Below, in pieces: positions 57,503-64,000 of a stretch of 64,000 nt of DNA. Positions within the stretch are counted from its first letter, which is position 1. Every line of letters starts with the position of its first letter. The notes beneath the pieces were generated by a model. It ran no database searches and was not told the origin of the DNA. It worked only from the letters and a program-made list of their open reading frames with translations. Made by a program: the position numbers and the translations under genes. The stretch is from Bacteroides pyogenes DSM 20611 = JCM 6294 (GTDB lineage Bacteria; Bacteroidota; Bacteroidia; Bacteroidales; Bacteroidaceae), in the NCBI RefSeq assembly GCF_000428105.1, contig NZ_ATZH01000003.1, positions 124,001 through 188,000 on the forward strand, written 5' to 3'.

Positions 57503-60500
57503 ATGGAAAAGGAAATGAAGAAAGTCCTCGTGTTAGGTTCCGGGGCTCTTAAAATCGGACAGGCCGGTGAGTTCGACTACTCCGGCTCGCAAGCGCTCAA
57601 GGCGTTGAAAGAAGAAGGTATCAGTTCGGTATTGGTCAATCCGAATATCGCCACCATTCAGACTTCGGAGGGGATTGCCGATAAAGTTTATTTCCTTCCC
57701 GTGACTACTTATTTCGTAGAAGAAATTATAAAGAAAGAGCGTCCGGACGGCATCCTGTTGGCGTTTGGTGGGCAAACGGCCCTGAACTGCGGTGCCGAAC
57801 TCTACACCAAAGGCGTTCTCGACAAGTATGGAGTGAAAGTGTTGGGAACCTCAGTAGAAGCCATTATGTATACTGAAGACCGCGACTTGTTTGTGAAAAA
57901 GCTGGATGAAATAGGCATGAAGACTCCCGTCAGCCAAGCGGTAGAGAATATGAAAGATGCCATTGAAGCTGCCGAGCGTATCGGATTTCCCGTGATGGTT
58001 CGTTCGGCTTATGCGCTTGGCGGACTGGGTAGCGGTATCTGCCGGGATAAGGAGGAGTTTGTCAAACTGGCGGAAAGCGCTTTTGCTTTTTCGAAACAGA
58101 TATTGGTGGAAGAGTCGTTGAAAGGGTGGAAAGAGATAGAGTTCGAAGTCATCCGCGATACCAACGACCATTGCTTCACGGTGGCGAGCATGGAGAATTT
58201 CGATCCGCTCGGCATCCATACCGGAGAGTCGATAGTGGTAGCCCCTACCTGTTCGCTCGACGATAAGGAGCTGAAGATGCTTCAGGAATTGTCTACCAAA
58301 TGTATCCGCCATCTGGGTATTGTAGGCGAATGTAACATTCAGTATGCGTTCAATTCAGAAACCGACGACTATCGTGTGATTGAAGTGAACGCCCGCCTGA
58401 GCCGTTCTTCGGCGTTGGCTTCGAAGGCTACCGGATATCCGCTGGCTTTTGTCGCCGCCAAAGTGGCTCTCGGATACACGCTCGATCAGATCGGCGAGAT
58501 GGGAACGCCGAATTCGGCTTATGTGGCTCCGCAACTCGATTATTATATTTGCAAAATTCCGCGCTGGGACTTGACAAAGTTTGCCGGAGTATCGCGCGAG
58601 ATTGGCTCCAGCATGAAGTCGGTAGGCGAGATCATGTCTATCGGACGTTCGTTTGAAGAAATCATCCAGAAAGGTTTGCGCATGATCGGACAGGGAATGC
58701 ACGGCTTCGTAGGTAATAACGGAGTGCGTTTCGATGATTTGGAGAAAGAGCTTTCATGCCCTACCGACTTGCGTATTTTCGCTCTGGCGCAGGCGTTGGA
58801 AGAGGGATATACTATCGAGCGTATCCACGAGCTGACGAAGATCGATCCCTGGTTCCTCGGCAAGCTGAAAAACATTGTAGACTATAAAGAGAAGCTGTCT
58901 GCCTACAACAAAGTGGAAGACATACCGGCTGACGTGATGCGTCAGGCTAAGGTGCTCGGCTTCTCCGACTTCCAGATTGCCCGCTTTGTGCTGAACCCTG
59001 CAAGCAATATGGAGAAAGAAAACTTGATGGTACGTGCGCATCGTAAAGCCTTGGGTGTGCTTCCTGCAGTGAAACGCATCAACACCGTAGCTTCGGAACA
59101 TCCCGAACTGACCAACTATTTGTATATGACGTATGCGGTGGAAGGGTATGACGTGAATTATTATAAAAATGAGAAATCGGTAGTCGTGCTGGGTTCCGGC
59201 GCTTACCGTATCGGTAGCTCCGTTGAGTTTGACTGGTGTTCGGTGAATGCCGTACAAACCGCACGTAAACTGGGCTATAAGTCGATCATGATCAACTATA
59301 ATCCGGAAACCGTATCTACCGACTATGATATGTGCGACCGGCTCTATTTCGACGAGCTTTCTTTCGAACGTGTACTCGACGTAATCGACCTTGAGCAGCC
59401 TCGTGGGGTAATTGTTTCTGTGGGCGGACAGATTCCGAACAATCTTGCCATGAAACTGTATCGCCAGTCTGTGCCGGTGCTGGGAACTTCTCCACTCTCT
59501 ATCGATCGTGCCGAAAACCGCAACAAATTCTCGGCGATGCTCGATCAGCTCGGTATCGACCAGCCGGCATGGCAGGAGCTTACCAGCCTCGAAGATGTGA
59601 AAGATTTTGTTGACAAGGTAGGATATCCTGTGCTGGTGCGCCCTTCTTATGTGCTTTCGGGTGCGGCGATGAACGTCTGCTACGATGACGAAGAATTGGA
59701 GAACTTCTTGAAGATGGCTGCCGAAGTGTCGAAAGAATATCCGGTGGTGGTTTCGCAATTCCTCGAAAATACGAAAGAGATTGAGTTTGACGCCGTGGCG
59801 CAGAACGGTGAGGTGGTAGAATATGCCATCTCCGAACACGTAGAGTTTGCCGGCGTACACTCCGGTGATGCCACGCTGGTGTTCCCTGCGCAGAAGATTT
59901 ACTTCGCCACTGCCCGTCGCATCAAGAAAATCAGCCGTCAGATAGCGAAAGAACTGAATATCTCGGGGCCGTTCAATATTCAGTTTCTTGCCCGCAACAA
60001 CGAGGTGAAGGTGATAGAATGCAACCTGCGTGCTTCTCGCAGTTTTCCGTTTGTGTCGAAAGTACTGAAGCGCAATTTCATCGAAACGGCTACGCGAATC
60101 ATGCTTGATGCTCCTTATACCCGTCCGGATAAATCGGCATTCGATATCGACTGGATCGGAGTGAAAGCTTCTCAGTTCTCTTTCTCCCGTCTGCACAACG
60201 CCGATCCTGTGCTGGGTGTAGACATGTCTTCTACCGGCGAGGTGGGATGTATCGGCGACGACTTTTCGGAAGCGTTGCTCAATGCCATGATTGCTACCGG
60301 ATTCACCATTCCCGAAAAGGCGGTGATGTTTTCTTCCGGTGCGGTGAAGTCGAAAGTCGACCTGCTCGATGCCAGCCGTATGCTTGCCGCCAAAGGCTAC
60401 CGGATTTACGGAACTGCGGGAACGGCCGCTTTCCTGAATGCTCACGGCGTAGATACTACACCGGTTTACTGGCCTGATGAGAAACTGGGAGCGGAAAACA

Positions 60501-60724
60501 ATGTGATGAAGATGATAGCCGACCATAAATTCGACTTGATTGTCAATATCCCGAAGAATCATACGAAGCGCGAACTGACCAACGGTTATCGTATCCGCCG
60601 CGGAGCAATCGACCATAACATTCCGCTGATTACGAACGCTCGTCTGGCGAGTGCCTTTATCGAAGCTTTCTGTGAACTGAAGCAGGAGGATATCCAGATC
60701 AAGAGCTGGCAAGAGTATAAGTAG
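57503..60724 (+). CDS. carB: carbamoyl-phosphate synthase large subunit
   Basis: Encodes 1073 residues. It makes carbamoyl phosphate from bicarbonate, ammonia and two ATP for pyrimidine and arginine synthesis. Two homologous ATP-grasp halves are clear (first: VLVLGSGALKIGQAGEFDYS; second: VVVLGSGAYRIGSSVEFDW), each with its own grasp loop (RSAYALGGLGSG; RPSYVLSGAAMNV). The C-terminal MGS-type allosteric domain starts near 935. The small subunit carA is not adjacent. Expression appears controlled by the leader attenuator. Confidence 0.97.
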   Translation: MEKEMKKVLVLGSGALKIGQAGEFDYSGSQALKALKEEGISSVLVNPNIATIQTSEGIADKVYFLPVTTYFVEEIIKKERPDGILLAFGGQTALNCGAELYTKGVLDKYGVKVLGTSVEAIMYTEDRDLFVKKLDEIGMKTPVSQAVENMKDAIEAAERIGFPVMVRSAYALGGLGSGICRDKEEFVKLAESAFAFSKQILVEESLKGWKEIEFEVIRDTNDHCFTVASMENFDPLGIHTGESIVVAPTCSLDDKELKMLQELSTKCIRHLGIVGECNIQYAFNSETDDYRVIEVNARLSRSSALASKATGYPLAFVAAKVALGYTLDQIGEMGTPNSAYVAPQLDYYICKIPRWDLTKFAGVSREIGSSMKSVGEIMSIGRSFEEIIQKGLRMIGQGMHGFVGNNGVRFDDLEKELSCPTDLRIFALAQALEEGYTIERIHELTKIDPWFLGKLKNIVDYKEKLSAYNKVEDIPADVMRQAKVLGFSDFQIARFVLNPASNMEKENLMVRAHRKALGVLPAVKRINTVASEHPELTNYLYMTYAVEGYDVNYYKNEKSVVVLGSGAYRIGSSVEFDWCSVNAVQTARKLGYKSIMINYNPETVSTDYDMCDRLYFDELSFERVLDVIDLEQPRGVIVSVGGQIPNNLAMKLYRQSVPVLGTSPLSIDRAENRNKFSAMLDQLGIDQPAWQELTSLEDVKDFVDKVGYPVLVRPSYVLSGAAMNVCYDDEELENFLKMAAEVSKEYPVVVSQFLENTKEIEFDAVAQNGEVVEYAISEHVEFAGVHSGDATLVFPAQKIYFATARRIKKISRQIAKELNISGPFNIQFLARNNEVKVIECNLRASRSFPFVSKVLKRNFIETATRIMLDAPYTRPDKSAFDIDWIGVKASQFSFSRLHNADPVLGVDMSSTGEVGCIGDDFSEALLNAMIATGFTIPEKAVMFSSGAVKSKVDLLDASRMLAAKGYRIYGTAGTAAFLNAHGVDTTPVYWPDEKLGAENNVMKMIADHKFDLIVNIPKNHTKRELTNGYRIRRGAIDHNIPLITNARLASAFIEAFCELKQEDIQIKSWQEYK

Positions 60725-60823
60725 TCAGGATAACGAGAGCGATAAAAAAGAGAATAAAGGAACTGTTTGGGAAGTCTTCTTATAATATAAGGTGGTGCTG
60801 AACGTCCCTTTTACAAAATCGGT

Positions 60824-60856
60824 AGGCTGTCTCAGAGTTGATAAATGAGACAGCCT
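60824..60856 (+). terminator. carB terminator hairpin (GGCTGTCTCA-type)
   Basis: AGGCTGTCTCA (60824-60834) pairs perfectly with TGAGACAGCCT (60846-60856). The following sequence (TACTTG) is poor in T. It is the same hairpin family as after rpoC at 8338. Confidence 0.6.
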
Positions 60857-60887
60857 TACTTGTGGATTTGGCAGATTGAAATATAAT

Positions 60888-60942
60888 AACCCCCTTGTTT
60901 TAGCCCTGACTTGCAATCCATGTAAAGCTAAACAAGGGGGTT
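60888..60942. repeat. palindromic element, CCCCCTTGTTTTAGC type
   Basis: AACCCCCTTGT-T-TTAGC (60888-60904) pairs with GCTAAACAAGGGGGTT (60927-60942), 16 base pairs with one bulge. It follows a GGCTGTCTCA hairpin by about 30 bases, as at the rpoC end. Confidence 0.78.
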
Positions 60943-61137
60943 GTCTTAAAAAGAGGTTTACTCTATACGATTTTGATTCTCTATTTTGAAACAGGCTTCC
61001 GGGGTTTATGTTCTGAGAAACTTTGTTGCATTCTCTTTTAACCGCGAAGCTGCTATACGGAGTCTTTGGGGAGAAAGTTCTGCGTGATAACAGCCTTCGA
61101 CGGTTGTTAATGAATACCGGTTATCCTATTTATTCGT

Positions 61138-63132
61138 CTATTTTTCAGTGTTCCCGATGCAATAGTTGTACACTTTCAGGTTGCTGATTTTACTCTTGAA
61201 GCTGCCCGCTTTCTGCAATGGGAAAACCAGTGTGGGCAGATAATACATCGCATCTTTGCCTCCGTTGAAAATGCGCTTCTCCACTTCCATCTTCTCTTTC
61301 ACCTTTCCGTCGACAAACAGCGTCACTCCCTTATTGGTACCTTCAATGCGGATGTTCGCTTTTTCTCCCGGATTCACTTTATAGACAAATGTGTCCAGAT
61401 AACCGTCGCGTGCAAATCCCATCATCCCGCGAATGGGGTCGGAGAGATAGAATACGGCATTTTCAGAACGGAACAACTCTGCGCCCGGTTGCTCTGCCAC
61501 CCCTTCAATGTCGAAGCTGACGGTGTAATTGTAGCCTATCTCCGGATATGGCGACCGGCTTTCCGGAGCAACGGCAGGCTGTTCGTACACCAAACTTCTT
61601 TCTGTACCGATGCGTGCCAACTGGTTTACTCCCGGAGCTTCGCTCAATAGGTGTCGTTTGTCACCGTACGCTTCGAAGGGCAAGCCGGTCTTTGCGCCGG
61701 TCCACATCTTCACCGAGAGAGTTTGCAAGGCGGGGAATACACGATGGTGAATGTCTTTCACTGATACGCCATTGCCTGCATGGTCGTTCCATACAGCGAA
61801 CATGCCGCCCAAAATATTCGGGTCTTTCTCTTCAAATACCTCTTTGCCGATGCGTGCCGGAGTCCATTCCTTATACAGATAGGCCTCGTTGAGGTAGTCT
61901 TGATAATATCCTGCCATCGGTACGATGTAAACCATCCCGTCGGGTATGCTGATAAGCTGGTAGCCTTGCTTCACCATCTCTCTCGGATCGGCATATCCGT
62001 TGTACCATGCACCCATCAATACATTTTCCGATTTTACGGGTGTGTCTCCTTTGGCATGTGTGAGCGCTCCCCAAACCACCGCCTGCTTGCCGAAACTTTC
62101 CACATAACGGATGTAGTGGTCGGTGAATGCGCGGAACTGCTCCACCACTTCTTTCTTGGCATTCGAATATTCGTCAGTTCCGATGTGTACACGCTTGCCT
62201 GTGAACACGGGTTCGGGCCCCGATAAATACTCCTTGAACAGCCCGTCGACAAACTTGAATGTCTCAGGATTGAAAATATCCAAGTGATCCATCTCGTATT
62301 CCTTGCTTCCGATTTCCGGTTTGTAGTGAGTGAAGGCCAGCGAATGGGCGGGTACGTCGATTTCGGGAATGATTTCTACGAATTGCGCCGCCGCTTCGTG
62401 TTGGAACTCTTTGAATTCGGCTTTCGAGTATGAACCGTCACGTGCAGTCAGTCCCGGATAAGTTTCCGACTCGAGGCGGAAAGCTGCGTAGGTCTTCGCC
62501 CAGTCGTTGTTGAAAAACTGCTTGAATCCGTTGTCGTTCAGGTGCACCTGCAAAGTATTCATTTTATAATACGCCATCACCTTTACAAGGTCTTTCAGAT
62601 AGCTCATGGGGATGAACTTCCGTCCGCAGTCGATCATGAAACCACGCATCCGGTAGTCGGGAAAGTCTCTTATCTCTCCTTGCGGCAGTTCCCGATTGTC
62701 CGTTTGTTCCGATAGTTGCAGCAAGGTGCGGGTGCCCCAGTAGACACCTTGTGCGGTGGGCGCTGAGATTGTCACGCGGTCGGTTATTTTCATCCGGTAA
62801 CCCTCTTCACCCAACTGCTTGTCGGATGCCAATGTGAGAAGAATATCTCCTGGACGGGCTTTCCCTTCATCAACGCCGGGCTTAACGCCAAACATAGTCC
62901 CGTAATCTTCAGAAAGCATGCGAGCGATGCGCAGGAGTTCTGCCGATGATTTTCCGGACACTACAATCCGCATTTCAGACGCAGGGGTAAATATTCCTTT
63001 TCCACCTTTCCACTCTTTCAGTTCGGGAACGGCAAAAGGCTTCGGGTTGACGGCGGCACAGACAAGGCTGCCGGTGAAACTGAGAAATACGCTCAGAATA
63101 AAAGCTCTGGTAATAGTTTTTCGGTTTTTCAT
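61138..63132 (-). CDS. secreted GH20 beta-N-acetylhexosaminidase
   Basis: Encodes 664 residues with a signal peptide (about 1-26, ...SLVCAA). A GH20b-like N-domain precedes the catalytic barrel; MIDCGRKFIPMSYLKDLV and LQVHLNDNGFK are typical, and the catalytic pair is Asp320-Glu321 in VHIGTDEYSN. WND and VVWG motifs line the substrate pocket. A C-terminal LamG/concanavalin-like domain (about 520-660) follows. It removes terminal GlcNAc or GalNAc from glycans, probably of host origin. No clean promoter consensus was seen. It diverges from yaaA. Confidence 0.93.
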   Translation of the reverse strand: MKNRKTITRAFILSVFLSFTGSLVCAAVNPKPFAVPELKEWKGGKGIFTPASEMRIVVSGKSSAELLRIARMLSEDYGTMFGVKPGVDEGKARPGDILLTLASDKQLGEEGYRMKITDRVTISAPTAQGVYWGTRTLLQLSEQTDNRELPQGEIRDFPDYRMRGFMIDCGRKFIPMSYLKDLVKVMAYYKMNTLQVHLNDNGFKQFFNNDWAKTYAAFRLESETYPGLTARDGSYSKAEFKEFQHEAAAQFVEIIPEIDVPAHSLAFTHYKPEIGSKEYEMDHLDIFNPETFKFVDGLFKEYLSGPEPVFTGKRVHIGTDEYSNAKKEVVEQFRAFTDHYIRYVESFGKQAVVWGALTHAKGDTPVKSENVLMGAWYNGYADPREMVKQGYQLISIPDGMVYIVPMAGYYQDYLNEAYLYKEWTPARIGKEVFEEKDPNILGGMFAVWNDHAGNGVSVKDIHHRVFPALQTLSVKMWTGAKTGLPFEAYGDKRHLLSEAPGVNQLARIGTERSLVYEQPAVAPESRSPYPEIGYNYTVSFDIEGVAEQPGAELFRSENAVFYLSDPIRGMMGFARDGYLDTFVYKVNPGEKANIRIEGTNKGVTLFVDGKVKEKMEVEKRIFNGGKDAMYYLPTLVFPLQKAGSFKSKISNLKVYNYCIGNTEK

Positions 63133-63201
63133 GTAATCAACGAATAATGTTATTTGTTATTAATTAAGCGGCTAAAATAGGTATAATTCCGGTACTTGCC
63201 A

Positions 63202-63231
63202 TTTGAAGCTGAAATTATTAGCTTATTTTTG
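63202..63231 (+). promoter_or_regulatory. yaaA promoter
   Basis: TTTG at 63202-63205, 18 bases, then TATTTTTG at 63224-63231, followed by C: a near-perfect Bacteroides promoter, about 30 bases before the yaaA start. Confidence 0.75.
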
Positions 63232-63260
63232 CTATTCAAACTTTTTGAACATAGCCAATC

Positions 63261-64000
63261 ATGCTGATACTATTATCTTGCGCCAAAACGATGAGCGATG
63301 CTTCGAAGCAAAAGACTCCTTTCATCACCACGCCCCGCTTTCGGAAAGAGGCTGCCGCAATCGCCCTGCAGATGTCGCAGCTTTCCGTGCAAGAGCTGGA
63401 GCGATTGTTGCGGGTGAATGCCAAAATTGCTGTCGAAAATTACAAACGTTATCAACAGTTTCATGCCGAGGGAGTGCGCGAACTTCCTGCCTTGCTGGCA
63501 TATACGGGGATTGTTTTCAAAAGGTTGAATCCGAAAGATTTTTCGGCGGATGATTTCGAATATGCCCAGGAGCATTTGCGGCTGACTTCTTTCTGCTATG
63601 GATTGCTTCGTCCGCTGGATGCTATCAGGCTTTACCGGTTGGAGGGGGACGCAGTGTTGCCTGAATTGGGTAATCGGACGTTGTTTGCCTATTGGCGGGA
63701 GCGTCTAACTGATGTGTTTATCGACGACATCAAGCGGGCGGGAGGGGTACTCTGCAATCTGGCGAGCGACGAGATGCGCGGCTTGTTCGACTGGAAGCGT
63801 GTAGAAAGCGAAGTGCGTGTCGTCACTCCCGAGTTTCATGTCTGGAAAAACGGCAAGTTGGCTACTGTAGTGGTGTATACCAAAATGTCGAGGGGTGAAA
63901 TGGCCCGCTACATCTTAAAGAACCGGATTGAATCGCCCGAAGAATTGAAACGTTTCGTTTGGGAGGGTTTTGAATATAATGAACGTTTGTCGTCGGAGCG
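63261..64000 (+). CDS. yaaA: peroxide stress protein YaaA (DUF328), partial
   Basis: The reading frame from ATG 63261 is open to the window edge (246 codons), so the gene is cut at its C-terminus. It begins MLILLSCAKTMSDASKQKTP, followed by FITTPRFRKEA, the YaaA/DUF328 family start. YGLLRPLDAI and NLASDEM are further family blocks. In E. coli YaaA lowers free iron and limits oxidative DNA damage during peroxide stress. It has its own promoter and is divergent from the GH20 gene. Confidence 0.93.
   Translation, partial: MLILLSCAKTMSDASKQKTPFITTPRFRKEAAAIALQMSQLSVQELERLLRVNAKIAVENYKRYQQFHAEGVRELPALLAYTGIVFKRLNPKDFSADDFEYAQEHLRLTSFCYGLLRPLDAIRLYRLEGDAVLPELGNRTLFAYWRERLTDVFIDDIKRAGGVLCNLASDEMRGLFDWKRVESEVRVVTPEFHVWKNGKLATVVVYTKMSRGEMARYILKNRIESPEELKRFVWEGFEYNERLSSE

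Larger units (their letters stand above)
60725..61137. other. gap between carB and the GH20 gene (convergent)
   Basis: About 410 bases with two palindromes (60824-60856 and 60888-60942) and flanking sequence that resembles the gap after rpoC. No gene was found. Confidence 0.7.

Noticed and set aside
58754..60712. 652-codon antisense frame in carB
   Set aside because: Shadow of carB codon usage; no domain and no start signal.

Overview
This window is a chromosomal segment of a Bacteroides-type bacterium (phylum Bacteroidota). The evidence is the joined rpoBC-str-S10-spc-alpha gene cluster without tuf or adk, a DUF3467 gene between rpoC and rpsL, promoters of the Bacteroides type (TTTG, about 19-20 bases, TAnnTTTG), mostly A-rich translation starts lacking Shine-Dalgarno sequences, and secreted carbohydrate-active enzymes. 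I would not name a species from sequence alone.

Layout. Positions 1-8315 hold the end of rplL, then rpoB and rpoC. After an 0.8 kb repeat-rich gap, 9135-27627 is an almost uninterrupted translation cluster: DUF3467, rpsL, rpsG, fusA, the S10 set (rpsJ to rpsQ), the spc set (rplN to secY), map, infA, rpmJ, and the alpha set (rpsM, rpsK, rpsD, rpoA, rplQ). From 28213 to 32425 lie yceD-rpmF-fabH-era-der (lipid start, ribosome assembly GTPases). From 32757 to 35123 an LptB-type ATPase diverges from an MlaE/MlaF transporter pair. A small RRM RNA-binding protein and a 0.7 kb repeat-rich gap precede tig-clpP-clpX (folding and proteolysis), recQ and guaB. Positions 43995-51731 form an outer-membrane biogenesis run: three SurA/parvulin-like periplasmic proteins, a large OstA/LptA-like protein, a small membrane protein, then mutL. 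The last part holds a large secreted GH31 glycosidase with dockerin-like and cohesin-like modules, trpS (minus), carB, a GH20 beta-hexosaminidase (minus) and the start of yaaA.

Most genes are conserved housekeeping genes, so the interesting material is in regulation and intergenic DNA. The best candidate for an undescribed system is the carB leader (57260-57502). It has a promoter, a 43-codon open frame with a U-rich run of Phe codons, and an intrinsic terminator whose 5' arm lies inside that frame. This is the architecture of the E. coli pyrBI (PyrL) UTP-sensing attenuator, here in front of carB. Other notable points are the dockerin plus cohesin on one GH31 enzyme, a MutL whose endonuclease motifs look degenerate, a guaB promoter embedded in a dyad, mirrored lptB/mlaE promoters, and several families of short palindromic or tandem repeats in gaps (8338-8880, 32444-32517, 35284-35475, 36080-36269, 55708-55764, 60824-60942).

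No tRNA or rRNA gene, CRISPR array, transposase gene or prophage was recognised.
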